A stretch of 28,610 nt of DNA, from the IMG/VR virus record IMGVR_UViG_3300030329_003052, positions 1-28,610 of that record. The stretch is one strand, 5' to 3'. Both the position numbers and the translations under genes were made by a program. Positions 20,900-28,470 of this stretch are shown here, one piece after another. Each line of letters opens with the position of its first letter. Positions within the stretch are counted from its first letter, which is position 1. The notes under the pieces are model-generated. The model was not told the origin of the DNA and did not search any database. It was given only the letters and a program-made list of their open reading frames with translations. Origin of the DNA: a virus.

Positions 20900-21780
20900 T
20901 AGGCGGAAACGATTCGTTTCAGACTGTTAGAACCAACCAAGACGCCAAAAATTGTCGTGGCCGTGATCATCTGCTTACCGTCTTTGCCCTCATACCAAGA
21001 GCGCAACTGTATCGTCAGACCGGAATCGGGATCAGTTACCGACTCAACGGCGCCAGACCAGTTTTGCGGAATAGCCGGTTGACGTGCGGCGATCAAAAGC
21101 GCCTCCGGGCCACAAGCGAAACCTTCAAGGTTTTCAGAGTTGCTCGGAATATCAGAATATTCGTAAACGTTGAAACCGTGAACACGCGGCACGCTGTGAT
21201 TGCGAATCGAATCATCCAGCGTGGAAGCATACGAGGCTTGAATTGCGTTATCTTGGGCCAAAGCGGCGTAATAGGCCGGCTTGATGATCAAGGCGCGTTC
21301 GTCTTTGGGAACGTTCAGCGTTGTTAAATCGCCGGCCAAAGTTGCCACGTCGTCGGCACCAAAGTTTGATGACGTGACGGTTGCTTTGTTGCCAAACTCA
21401 GAATTGAGAACCAATGCCATCAGGGCATCGACCATCGAATTGATAACGGCGTGAGTTGCAGGACGAACGAAAGTCCGCTCCAGCATATTCATCCCGCCCT
21501 TGGCAATTTCCAAGTCGGTGAATGCCATTGTGAAATGCTTGTGCTGGTTCAACGTCACGGTTTTGGCCGAGCTTGTCACGTCAGTCGCGGAATATCCGCT
21601 TGACGCATCACCGGCAGAAACCGCGGTTGCAATGCGGGTCGTAATGCTTTCGCCTTGGTCGGCAATTTCACTTGAAAAATCGGTAGTGAATGCCGAAACG
21701 GGCGTGTGTTGTGCGCTGAGATTGTCTAGTACAGACTGAGCTATCGCAGCGAGATTAATTCCGTTGAGGGTATTGGCCAT
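20899..21780 (-). CDS. Major capsid protein
   Basis: The 293-residue protein lies between scaffold-like and connector genes. It starts ANTLNGINLAAIAQSVLDNL and has EIADQGESITTRI, then VTLNQHKHFTMAFTDLEIAKGG, NSMVDALMALVL and a C-terminal PQNWSGAVESVTDPDSGLTIQLRSWYEG. These are features of HK97-fold coat proteins of the P22-coat-like group, where the VTL..H...F.+TD.E box is typical. A Shine-Dalgarno-like AAAGGA precedes the ATG. It is probably the most highly expressed gene, consistent with the AT-rich upstream region and the terminator that follows. Confidence 0.85.
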   Translation of the reverse strand: MANTLNGINLAAIAQSVLDNLSAQHTPVSAFTTDFSSEIADQGESITTRIATAVSAGDASSGYSATDVTSSAKTVTLNQHKHFTMAFTDLEIAKGGMNMLERTFVRPATHAVINSMVDALMALVLNSEFGNKATVTSSNFGADDVATLAGDLTTLNVPKDERALIIKPAYYAALAQDNAIQASYASTLDDSIRNHSVPRVHGFNVYEYSDIPSNSENLEGFACGPEALLIAARQPAIPQNWSGAVESVTDPDSGLTIQLRSWYEGKDGKQMITATTIFGVLVGSNSLKRIVSA

Positions 21781-21816
21781 CTAGTTTTATCCTTTATTTA
21801 TAATAGGTTTAAATTG

Positions 21817-22224
21817 TTATTTGATTAGCGGCCGAATTTCGGCGCGATAAAAGCGGGTTTGCTCTTTGGGGGTATCTTTCAAAGTTGCGTAATGCGCCCA
21901 AAGTTCATCAAGAGTTTTTGCGGCCGGCTTTGCTTCGCTTTCGTCAGCGGGCTCGGCACCTTGTTGGGCGACAATCTCCAAAGCTTTCGCGCTGGCAATT
22001 TCATCGACCTTGGTTTTTTCCTGCTCAATCTCTTGAGCGTGTGCCTCGGTAAGTGCCACAATTTTCGCCTCGGCGCTTGTGTTCGCGTTGGCAAGTTCCT
22101 CGACCTTGGCGGTTAGTTCCTCAACCTTGGCATCAGCTTCGCCGGCTAGGGCGTTTGCCGCTTCCAAATCCGCGGTCAACTTTTTGTTTTCTTCAGCAAT
22201 CGTCATAACTGTCTGAACGTTCAT
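21817..22224 (-). CDS. Scaffold-like coiled-coil protein
   Basis: The protein has 135 residues from ATG 22224, with TTG codons further upstream possible. It is mostly alpha-helical, Ala/Glu/Lys-rich coiled coil (ENKKLTADLEAANALAGEADAKVEELTAKVEEL), with a compact basic C-terminus (KEQTRFYRAEIRPLIK). Its place between the S49 protease and the capsid gene is the standard location of the internal scaffold, which the protease degrades. It is possibly a decoration protein instead. Confidence 0.68.
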   Translation of the reverse strand: MNVQTVMTIAEENKKLTADLEAANALAGEADAKVEELTAKVEELANANTSAEAKIVALTEAHAQEIEQEKTKVDEIASAKALEIVAQQGAEPADESEAKPAAKTLDELWAHYATLKDTPKEQTRFYRAEIRPLIK

Positions 22225-22235
22225 TTTGCACAAGT

Positions 22236-23009
22236 TCAAAACATCTCAAGGGCGTTTTTTAGATTTTTTTTCACGCCGTCAATCATGCCGATTTGTGCCG
22301 CTCGTTTGCCGCTAAATGTCTGCCCTTGCATTTTGTCGCCGCCAAGCGCGGGGCGATATTTTGAAACGAACGCAACAAAGTCATCATAAGTTTCGTTTAC
22401 TTCAGCTTGTAGAAACGAACGCACTTCCTTATCAATCGCAACGCCGGGAAATCCTGCTCCTTTGTATTTGCCGGCCTTGATCAACTCCACTTGAACGCCT
22501 TGCTCGCGCAAGCTTTGGCTTGTGTCGATCACGGGCATATAAACACCAATCGAACCGACTTCACTTGATGGTGATGCGTAAATTGCGTTTGCCCCGGCAA
22601 CGGCCCAATAAGCCGCGCTTGCAATCATCGAATCGGTGTAAGCAACGATTTGTTTTTGTCCGCCTCGTTGAACGTCTTCGATTGTTTCCGCAAGCTCGGG
22701 TATCCCGCCGACCGTTCCGCCCGGTGAATCAACATCGAGCAAAATTGTTTGCACGTCTGAATCGGCGGCCGCGTTTTCAACGGCTTCAATCACGTCGATC
22801 GTGTCAACGCCGCCCATTGCTTTTTGGGCCGCGGTCAACTTGTGCCCAAGCACACCATTGATCGAAATGATTGCCGTGCCGTTTTCGGCGTAATATTCGA
22901 AACCTTTTTTTTCTTCGTCGTCGTCGGGCATATTCACCGCGCCAAGCATTGCTTGTGCGGCCGGCACGCAAGCCGGATGAATTGCCATCAATTTCGCTTC
23001 ATTATTCAT
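22236..23009 (-). CDS. S49 (SppA-like) prohead protease
   Basis: The 257-residue serine peptidase has GTAIISINGVLG, then DVDSPGGTVGG at 92-102, the nucleophile Ser131 in SMIASAAYW and the general-base lysine in AGKYKGAG (about 181-183). This family matures phage proheads by cutting scaffold and itself. It overlaps the portal stop by 8 nt, and the last codons ALEMF include copy 3 of the CCCTTGAGATGTT motif. Confidence 0.92.
   Translation of the reverse strand: MNNEAKLMAIHPACVPAAQAMLGAVNMPDDDEEKKGFEYYAENGTAIISINGVLGHKLTAAQKAMGGVDTIDVIEAVENAAADSDVQTILLDVDSPGGTVGGIPELAETIEDVQRGGQKQIVAYTDSMIASAAYWAVAGANAIYASPSSEVGSIGVYMPVIDTSQSLREQGVQVELIKAGKYKGAGFPGVAIDKEVRSFLQAEVNETYDDFVAFVSKYRPALGGDKMQGQTFSGKRAAQIGMIDGVKKNLKNALEMF
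22240..22252 (-). repeat. CCCTTGAGATGTT motif, copy 3
   Basis: This is an exact 13-mer at the very end of the protease gene (A-L-E-M-F then stop), 16 nt before the scaffold ATG at 22224. Confidence 0.6.
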
Positions 23010-24399
23010 TTTCTGTTTGTAATCCGTTTGGGGTTAAAAGTTGCACACGATTGGGGTCGATGCCGGCGCTTCGTGCTGCATCCAATAAAACACGTTGTTC
23101 GTCGATGCGCTTTTGAAGTTCATCTTCCCAATGCAATCCGCGTTCGGCGTAAAGTTCCTGCAACGTCGTTAGCCCAAGCTTGTAATCCTCACGGGCGGCA
23201 TTGGCATCGCGGCCGGCGTCTACGGTCAAACGTCGCGGGCCTTGGTAATGCCAACTGTACCAATCACCACTTGGCGGCATCGGCAAAAGGCCAAGCTTGA
23301 TTGCCTTGGCGATTCCGTAACCGTCAATCCGCCGCGCAATCTTGCGAACCAAGCGTTGATTTTTTTCAATTGTCCGTTGTGCCTTTGCAGCAACCAAACG
23401 AACAACGGCGCCGCCAATCTTTGAGGGATCAAGCGAGAAATCGAACGGCCATTCCAAAGCTTGAAACGCGGCCCGCATGATTGTCGCTTCAAATTCTTGG
23501 GCGTTTTTACTTGGGCGATTTGATTCGACGGTTTCGATCTTTGCACCCGAGCCCGCCCGGAAATAACGAATCGCGCCGCCCTCCAAAGTTTCGACCGTTG
23601 TATCAAGCTCATTCGATTCAATCGTTTGCTCGATGAACGCTTCAGAGTCATCGGCAAGCCCGCTTTCGTTGTGTTCGATCAGCGAAATCGACGCTTGTGC
23701 CTTTTGCGCGGTCAACTCGTATTGCCGCAATTCTTTGACATCTTGCAAGTCGGCAACAACGCCGGCCAATGGAGTCAGGCCGCGGTTTTGGTCACTCCAT
23801 TCGGGGAAATAGCAAAGCGAAAAATCAGTTGCAGAAATGCGCCGGCCGTTTGTGAGTTCATAACCGATTGCCCGACCGTTTGCGTTTGTGATCACGCCGT
23901 TTGTGATCTGCCGGCCTTTGAATGGCCCGTCTGCAATGATGCCATTCGAACGCGAACCAATGCGGTGAGCCGGCACCATTTGAACGGCGGGATATTTGCC
24001 ACGCGATTCAGTTAGCAAAACACCGATGTCGCCGTCGCGTTTAATTCCGATCAAAGCCAAATAAAGCAATTCCTCAAAATCGGCGCGGCCTTGGATGTCG
24101 CACACTTTGTGCCAATCTTTCAGCCACGCTTCAGCTTCAACGCCCCATTCCTTGTCTCTGCCAACATATTGGCAAGTAAACGGCTGAACCGAATAAGTCG
24201 CTTGCTCCAAAAGGGCGCCACGCACCGGGGCAAAGTTTCCAAACAACCAACGGCCGGCTGAAATCAATTGCTGATGCGTGCCCGTTGGAATCAACGCGGG
24301 CGTGTCTTGGGTAAGGCTTCGAATCGGATTACGAAACCGATGGTTGACGTTCGTGTGATCGAACAGATACCCAAGTTTTTTGAAAAAGTTTTTGATCAT
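23002..24399 (-). CDS. Portal protein, lambda family
   Basis: The protein has 465 residues from ATG 24399, which overlaps the connector stop as ATGA. A 25-codon upstream extension is unlikely. Features of lambda-type portals are present: HRFRNPIRSLTQDTPALIP, QLISAGRWLFGNFAPVRGAL, GIKRDGDIGVLLTESRGKYPAVQMVPAHRIG, and the C-terminal LTTLQELYAERGLHWEDEL. It forms the dodecameric DNA channel at one capsid vertex and docks the terminase. Confidence 0.92.
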   Translation of the reverse strand: MIKNFFKKLGYLFDHTNVNHRFRNPIRSLTQDTPALIPTGTHQQLISAGRWLFGNFAPVRGALLEQATYSVQPFTCQYVGRDKEWGVEAEAWLKDWHKVCDIQGRADFEELLYLALIGIKRDGDIGVLLTESRGKYPAVQMVPAHRIGSRSNGIIADGPFKGRQITNGVITNANGRAIGYELTNGRRISATDFSLCYFPEWSDQNRGLTPLAGVVADLQDVKELRQYELTAQKAQASISLIEHNESGLADDSEAFIEQTIESNELDTTVETLEGGAIRYFRAGSGAKIETVESNRPSKNAQEFEATIMRAAFQALEWPFDFSLDPSKIGGAVVRLVAAKAQRTIEKNQRLVRKIARRIDGYGIAKAIKLGLLPMPPSGDWYSWHYQGPRRLTVDAGRDANAAREDYKLGLTTLQELYAERGLHWEDELQKRIDEQRVLLDAARSAGIDPNRVQLLTPNGLQTENE

Positions 24400-24638
24400 C
24401 TGAATTTGGCAAAAGTCCGGGTTGATGCGTAACCGTAGGTTGCAGGGTCTTTGCGTTTTAAGGCGTAACGGCATTCGCGCAAAACCGTATCAAGCGGCAA
24501 CGAAAACTGTTTGGTCGCGTTCCTTCCGCCGACCGAATAACTCATCATCGTTTTGCCATCAGTCACAAGCGTCTTGGCTTTTGCCAAAATTGTTGTGATT
24601 TCAGATGTTGAAAAATCGAGAAATAAACCCTCGGCCAT
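24396..24638 (-). CDS. gpW-like head-tail joining protein
   Basis: The 80-residue protein is located just before the portal, the lambda gpW position. It starts FSTSEITTILAKAKTLVTDGK, then MMSYSVGGRNATKQFSLPLDTVLRECRYALKRKDPATYG. The pattern of helix, SYSVGG turn and ALKR-DPATYG end matches gpW-family connectors that seal the head and provide the tail platform. The leader contains copy 4 of the late-gene motif. Confidence 0.75.
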   Translation of the reverse strand: MAEGLFLDFSTSEITTILAKAKTLVTDGKTMMSYSVGGRNATKQFSLPLDTVLRECRYALKRKDPATYGYASTRTFAKFR

Positions 24639-24661
24639 TCCCCGAGTTTATGGATTTGGCG

Positions 24662-24674
24662 AACATTTCAAGGG
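24662..24674 (-). repeat. CCCTTGAAATGTT motif, copy 4
   Basis: This variant of the late motif (A for G at one site) is non-coding, 24 nt before the ATG at 24638. The sequence from the motif to the start codon aligns with the leader of the tail tube gene. Confidence 0.58.
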
Positions 24675-24699
24675 CAATTGCGCCCCTTAAAAGGCAGGA

Positions 24700-24723
24700 C
24701 GCCCGAGCTTTAACACTCGGGCG
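24700..24723 (-). other. Strong GC hairpin in the 24.64-24.80 kb gap
   Basis: CGCCCGAG and CTCGGGCG form a perfect 8-bp stem with an 8-nt loop. The nearest T tract on the minus strand is 8 nt after the stem, so it is not a typical terminator. It may be part of a structured leader for the head operon. Confidence 0.55.
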
Positions 24724-24760
24724 CTGGTGTGAAGTAAGAACCTAAACCATTTAAACTATG

Positions 24761-24791
24761 AAAAAAGCGACTCCATTCAAAACGAAGTCGC
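24761..24791 (-). terminator. Intrinsic terminator after the small-gene cluster
   Basis: On the minus strand GCGACTTC pairs with GGAGTCGC (8 bp with one G-T) around a 9-nt loop, followed by TTTTTT. It lies 8 nt after the zinc-ribbon gene stop and separates packaging and small genes from the head genes, implying a separate head promoter or antitermination. Confidence 0.75.
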
Positions 24792-24793
24792 CG

Positions 24794-24805
24794 ACATCTC
24801 AAGGG
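24794..24805 (-). repeat. CCCTTGAGATGT motif, copy 5
   Basis: Here the motif contains the TGA stop of the small zinc-ribbon gene, a different frame from copies 2 and 3. It is immediately followed by the terminator stem. Confidence 0.58.
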
Positions 24806-24966
24806 GTTTTTTTACGCGGCCGACCGCGTGGCTTTTTACCGGGGGCAGGGGGTTTGCTTGCGTTGGCTTTTGCTGCCGCCGCTTTGGCTTCGCTTGTGAC
24901 GCTGCCCAAAATCTGACCTATGTTGATTGGCTTGTTGCAATGAGGGCATTTGATTGGTTTTTTCAT
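24799..24966 (-). CDS. Small zinc-ribbon / AT-hook protein
   Basis: The 55-residue protein's ATG overlaps the previous stop (ATGA). It begins MKKPIKCPHCNKPINIG with one CxxC knuckle, has an Ala/Lys-rich linker, and ends in KKPRGRPRKKTP, a typical AT-hook core (GRPRK) that binds the minor groove of AT-rich DNA. It may bind phage DNA or regulate late transcription. It is not recognised as a family. Confidence 0.68.
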   Translation of the reverse strand: MKKPIKCPHCNKPINIGQILGSVTSEAKAAAAKANASKPPAPGKKPRGRPRKKTP

Positions 24967-25160
24967 TGCGTGTTGCCTCGCAACTCTTTTTCGTAATCAT
25001 TCAAAATTTGCATATGTTCCGGGTTGTTGATTTGAAATTTTGCAAATTCGTCATTTTTTGAATCGGCAACTTCTTTGCCATTAAAATAAACTTTTGCTTG
25101 GCCAATTCCCTGTTTGTATTTTTTCAGTCTTTTGCAAGCGTCAAAAAAAGTTTGAAACAT
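24963..25160 (-). CDS. Uncharacterised small charged protein
   Basis: The 65-residue protein (MFQTFFDACKRLKKYKQGIG, then VYFNGKEVADSKNDEFAKFQ) overlaps the upstream gene by 20 nt and the downstream by 4 nt. It is mixed alpha/beta and charged with no clear motif. The tight overlaps argue it is translated. Confidence 0.62.
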   Translation of the reverse strand: MFQTFFDACKRLKKYKQGIGQAKVYFNGKEVADSKNDEFAKFQINNPEHMQILNDYEKELRGNTQ

Positions 25161-25263
25161 TATATGAGTTTATTGCATCCTCGGACAACCAAAAAAGCGG
25201 CCCCGTTTGACCCTCTGCCATGTCGTCTTTGCCGCAATGCGGACATTCGATTTTTTTTATCAT
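25141..25263 (-). CDS. Tiny CxxC zinc-binding-like protein
   Basis: The 40-residue protein from ATG 25263 starts MIKKIECPHCGKDDMAEGQ and ends with a hydrophobic/aromatic part (LFWLSEDAINSYNVSNFF). It has a single CPHC knuckle like its neighbour at 24799. Its ATG lies two bases past the previous stop. An upstream in-frame extension is less likely. The function is unknown. Confidence 0.58.
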   Translation of the reverse strand: MIKKIECPHCGKDDMAEGQTGPLFWLSEDAINSYNVSNFF

Positions 25264-25264
25264 A

Positions 25265-25456
25265 TCAACAACCGTCAGGCATATCAGGCGCGTCATCATA
25301 CTCGACCAATTTGCAAGAGATGACTTTCCGCTTGCCCCATTGCGTCCAAACGTAGCTACCAACCTCGCGCCTCCCAACAATAGTTATCCCATTTTCGAGC
25401 GTACTAACCCAAACAACCGCGGCCAATTCGTTTTTTGTGAATGTGATTTTTTTCAT
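25265..25456 (-). CDS. Uncharacterised small protein
   Basis: The 63-residue protein (KKITFTKNELAAVVWVSTLENGITIVG) is beta-rich with a C-terminal DAPDMPDGC. It has an AAAGGA-type ribosome site about 12 nt before the ATG. The family is not recognised. Confidence 0.6.
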   Translation of the reverse strand: MKKITFTKNELAAVVWVSTLENGITIVGRREVGSYVWTQWGKRKVISCKLVEYDDAPDMPDGC

Positions 25457-25484
25457 TTGTTTGGTTCCTTTCCAGAGGCGGCGC

Positions 25485-25685
25485 TTATGCGCTCGCCTTT
25501 GTTTGTTTTATTCCTGCCAACTCTGCCGCTTTTTGATAAGCTCCCCAATTACTAGCAAAAAAGTATTCGCTGCCATTTAGTGCAACTCGATAATTTTTCA
25601 TATCGTTGCAACCGGCGCAAAACTCAATATTTATAACAACTCCAGTTTTGGAGTTCCAAACTTGCTCGTCTACAAAGTAGCGCAT
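25485..25685 (-). CDS. Uncharacterised small protein, first of the cluster
   Basis: The protein has 66 residues from ATG 25685. A TTG 18 nt upstream is in frame but lies within the -10 region of the promoter. It reads YFVDEQVWNSKTGVVINIEF, then CAGCNDMKNYRVALNGSEYFF, with a Cys pair CAGC. It may be transcribed from the TTGACA promoter just upstream as a near leaderless mRNA. The family is not recognised. Confidence 0.58.
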   Translation of the reverse strand: MRYFVDEQVWNSKTGVVINIEFCAGCNDMKNYRVALNGSEYFFASNWGAYQKAAELAGIKQTKASA

Positions 25686-25691
25686 GGACAA

Positions 25692-25720
25692 AGTAAAACC
25701 CAACTGTTAGGTTTTGTCAA
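25692..25720 (-). promoter_or_regulatory. Sigma70-type promoter upstream of the small-gene cluster
   Basis: The minus strand has TTGACA (25720-25715), a 17-nt spacer and TTTACT (25697-25692). The -35 box is perfect and the -10 has four matches. A T-rich tract (25727-25752) lies just upstream and could act as an UP element. The predicted start falls about at the ATG at 25685. Confidence 0.6.
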
Positions 25721-25756
25721 CAGGAAAAAGAAAAAAAATTAAAAAAAATTTTGCCC

Positions 25757-27490
25757 CTAAAAATCTCGCAACACGCGCCCCATCAAAGCCGCCACAACTT
25801 GCATACACTCACAATCCCAAAGGTGATTTTGTCGCTTGCCGATTTTCCGCCATTCGTAAACGGCTTGCCCGGCCCGGTCGTGGCGCTGAACTTTTCGCTC
25901 GGAAAACATTTGCGCTTCATAATCTTCGCCGGCTTCAGAGTACGCCAACCATTCGGCGCCCTTTCCGTCACGCAAGTTTGCCAAAATATCTTTGCAAGTC
26001 GGGTTTGACCAATGAAAAAGAGGAACGGTTTTGAGCCGGCCGGCTTTGCTTGTGCCTTGTCCGGGGTCGATTTGGATTTTCTGACTGAACGCCCGCTTGA
26101 TGGTTTTGCCGTCGCGACTCTTGTGCGTGAAGTCTTTTGCCGCGCCGCCTTTAAGGCACGTCCAACCGTATTGATTACAAGCGGAATAAACCCGGTTGGC
26201 TGAATAGCCCGAGTCGATGAACAGTAAATGTTTTTCAACTTTGTGTTCAATCCGCAACGCTTCCAAATCTTCAAAGCTTGTCGGCTTGGCCCAATGCACT
26301 AAACGGCTTTGCCCGTCTTCCGCCCATGCTCGCACCAGAAAATAATAATGATCTTTCTGAACATCGACAGTCGCGAAACGATATTTTTCACCGTCCCAAG
26401 GCCAAGCGTCGTCGTGCTTTGCCAAATCAATTTCGGTTTCTTCTTCGGATAACTCAGTTGACCAAGGCAACCCAAGCGATTCGCAACGAAAAGTTTTGAA
26501 CGGTTCAACCGAGCCCACTTTCATCGCTGCCCGCGCCGCCAAAAATTCTTGGACCAGGTCGGCCCAACGTACCCACGGGGGAAGCAACGCCGACCATCGA
26601 AAAGAAACTTTTTGTGTTGGCGCGTCCGGGTTGGTCGCTTTCCAAATTCCAGAATTGGCAATCTGTTTCCGAATGTCAGGACGGTCAGGCAACTCGGCTT
26701 GGCACTTGGGGCAGACATAACGAATCGTCGGGGTCAGAACGTCAAAATCCCATTTGTTGTCTCGATACGTTGTTTCGTCTGTTACCCATTTCAGATTTTC
26801 AAATTCCAATTCGTGACGCTCGCCACACTCGGGGCACGCGATCAAATAAATGCGTTGATCACCTTCTTTGAAAGCTCGGTCAACGTGGTCATCAACATCG
26901 TTTGGCGTGCTGATTAAAACCTTTCGCGCATTCCAAAAAGCCCGCGTTCGTTTGCTTACCATTTCAAACGCGCCGGCTGGGTAGTTTCGAACCTCGTCAA
27001 GAAACAACCAACGAATCGGCTTGGATTGAAGTTTGCTTTGGGAGTTCGCGCCGTTAATAACCAAAGGCATCGAGGCGAAATTTATTTCCAAAGTTGTTTT
27101 GCTGTGACGGTCTTCGGGGAACAAAGCGGCAACGGGGTCGCACGCTTCAAGCGTCGGCATCAATCGAGTTTTGGCAAAAGTTTTAGCTTCGTCTTGCGCG
27201 GCTTGTACCCACATCGCCGGGCCGGGGTCTTCGGCAATTGCCCAAGCCAAAAGAATCATCACCATTTGCGTTTTGCCCGATTGCGCGGAACACATGATTG
27301 ACAACTCGCGCACGCGGTTATCGGCAAACACTTCCATCGGTTGCATCGTCCAAGGCGCCGTCGTCGATTTGTACTTGCCGGGAAACGGTGAGGTTTTATC
27401 GACCGTGATATTTTTTTCGGCCCAAAGCCAAGGGGCGTCAGTTGACCGGGGGCGGATTGCGGCTCGGGCTACTTGTTCGACGTAGGTCAT
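25757..27490 (-). CDS. terL: Terminase large subunit (GpA family)
   Basis: The protein has 577 residues from ATG 27490 (ATGA overlap with terS, Shine-Dalgarno GGAG well placed); ATG 27496 is possible. The ATPase has a Walker A-like CSAQSGKTQ at 67-75 and Walker B WLFLDEV at 161-167. Two Cys pairs (CPECGERH and CPKC) form a zinc site seen in GpA terminases. The nuclease half has TVDVQKDHYYFLVRAWAED and LLFIDSGYSANRV with metal-binding Asp residues. It cuts concatemers and drives DNA into proheads through the portal. Confidence 0.96.
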   Translation of the reverse strand: MTYVEQVARAAIRPRSTDAPWLWAEKNITVDKTSPFPGKYKSTTAPWTMQPMEVFADNRVRELSIMCSAQSGKTQMVMILLAWAIAEDPGPAMWVQAAQDEAKTFAKTRLMPTLEACDPVAALFPEDRHSKTTLEINFASMPLVINGANSQSKLQSKPIRWLFLDEVRNYPAGAFEMVSKRTRAFWNARKVLISTPNDVDDHVDRAFKEGDQRIYLIACPECGERHELEFENLKWVTDETTYRDNKWDFDVLTPTIRYVCPKCQAELPDRPDIRKQIANSGIWKATNPDAPTQKVSFRWSALLPPWVRWADLVQEFLAARAAMKVGSVEPFKTFRCESLGLPWSTELSEEETEIDLAKHDDAWPWDGEKYRFATVDVQKDHYYFLVRAWAEDGQSRLVHWAKPTSFEDLEALRIEHKVEKHLLFIDSGYSANRVYSACNQYGWTCLKGGAAKDFTHKSRDGKTIKRAFSQKIQIDPGQGTSKAGRLKTVPLFHWSNPTCKDILANLRDGKGAEWLAYSEAGEDYEAQMFSERKVQRHDRAGQAVYEWRKIGKRQNHLWDCECMQVVAALMGRVLRDF

Positions 27491-27963
27491 GCCCATTTCT
27501 CCCCGTTCAATTGTTCGAACGCCTCACCCAATGCTTGCCGCAAATGCAATTGGATTTCCGCCGCCTTTTGTCCTTCAAGCACCGGGGGCGATTCAGCTTC
27601 AAGTTTGGTATAAAGCACCGACTTGAATTGCGCGATCATCCGCGTCAACTCGGTTTGCACTTCGCCGCGGGGTAACAAGTCGCCGCGCTTTACATCAATG
27701 TCGATCTGCAAAAGTTCATTCTGCTTGGCAAGCTTGTCGCGTTGAAGGTCGCCAAGTGTTTCGTTTTTAACGTCGGGCCGGCGCGACTTTAAACCGTTGT
27801 CGATGATGAATTGGCGCCATGCGGTCACGTTAAATTCTGACGCACGCTTGGCCGGCACGCCCGGCAACTCTTTCCATTTGTAATATGTGTTTCGCTCAAT
27901 GCCTAATATTTGGCAAAGCGCGGTGATATTTTTGGCCCACTCAATTTTTCTTTTTGCCACCAT
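27487..27963 (-). CDS. terS: Terminase small subunit (Nu1-like)
   Basis: The 158-residue protein has an N-terminal helix-turn-helix (ITALCQILGIERNTYYKWKELPGVPAK), a long coiled linker (DLQRDKLAKQNELLQIDIDVKRGDLLPRGEV) and a C-terminal helical part for large-subunit contact. It recognises the packaging site, probably the region between 28533 and 56 across the window ends. It overlaps the nuclease gene by 23 nt. Confidence 0.9.
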   Translation of the reverse strand: MVAKRKIEWAKNITALCQILGIERNTYYKWKELPGVPAKRASEFNVTAWRQFIIDNGLKSRRPDVKNETLGDLQRDKLAKQNELLQIDIDVKRGDLLPRGEVQTELTRMIAQFKSVLYTKLEAESPPVLEGQKAAEIQLHLRQALGEAFEQLNGEKWA

Positions 27964-28315
27964 AATATTCGACCGCGTGACCTTCCTCGATCAGTTGCTC
28001 GTTGATGTCTAAATCGTCAACGTAAAGAATCCCCAACACGCGCCCAAATTTCCCCTTGCGATCAAGCCGTGTCGCAATCACGCAACGGTTGTCAGCAAAT
28101 CCAAGAATCTCGATCAATCTGGCTTTAGCTGCCAATCCAAGGGCTTTTTCGCGTTTGTCCCGCGTGCGACATTCGGGGGTATTTATTCCCCACAATCGGA
28201 CACGTTGGCGGGAGTGCATATCGAATCCCAAATCAATCAAGACATCAACGGTGTCACCATCGACGACGCGATCAATTTTGGCTTTGTAGTGATAAAGTTT
28301 TTCGTCGGTCTTCAT
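27941..28315 (-). CDS. Staphylococcal nuclease-like (thermonuclease family) protein
   Basis: The protein has 124 residues from ATG 28315 (ATGA overlap); an upstream GTG is less likely. The SNase fold is clear: RVVDGDTVDV (Asp21), VRLWGINTPE (Arg40 and Glu48), ALGLAAKARL, DRKGKFGRVLG (Arg92) and LIEEGHAVEYYGG. It hydrolyses single- and double-stranded nucleic acid using calcium. No signal peptide is present, so it acts in the cytoplasm, possibly degrading host DNA or trimming packaging substrates next to the terminase. Confidence 0.92.
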   Translation of the reverse strand: MKTDEKLYHYKAKIDRVVDGDTVDVLIDLGFDMHSRQRVRLWGINTPECRTRDKREKALGLAAKARLIEILGFADNRCVIATRLDRKGKFGRVLGILYVDDLDINEQLIEEGHAVEYYGGKKKN

Positions 28316-28470
28316 TTCCAAAATTGCCACCACTTCGAAAGCTTTAAAATATCTTCGCCTTGCCCCTCTGCACGAATCCGAGCTTGGTCAAGTTGCGACT
28401 CGGTGAACAGATACGGTTTTGTTCCTTCGGGCGATTCAAGCCAAGTGTGAATGTATTGTGCGTTTGCCAT
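28312..28470 (-). CDS. Small phage protein upstream of the nuclease
   Basis: The protein has 52 residues from ATG 28470, whose A-rich leader resembles those of ssb and recT. An earlier ATG (28533) or TTG (28554) would add a basic extension. The core SPEGTKPYLFTESQLDQARIRAEG resembles small phage proteins with a YLFTE-Q..ARxRA motif of unknown function. It ends with KWWQFWK. Confidence 0.62.
   Translation of the reverse strand: MANAQYIHTWLESPEGTKPYLFTESQLDQARIRAEGQGEDILKLSKWWQFWK

Noticed and set aside
23965-23982. GGTGAGCCGGCACC resembling the operator repeat
   Set aside because: It has a longer, different centre and lies inside the portal coding sequence, far from regulatory regions; probably chance.
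24758-24916. Plus-strand ORF beginning MKKATPFKTK opposite the AT-hook gene
   Set aside because: It is antisense to a well-coupled minus-strand gene, its start lies in the terminator, and the product is a low-complexity Ala/Leu string.
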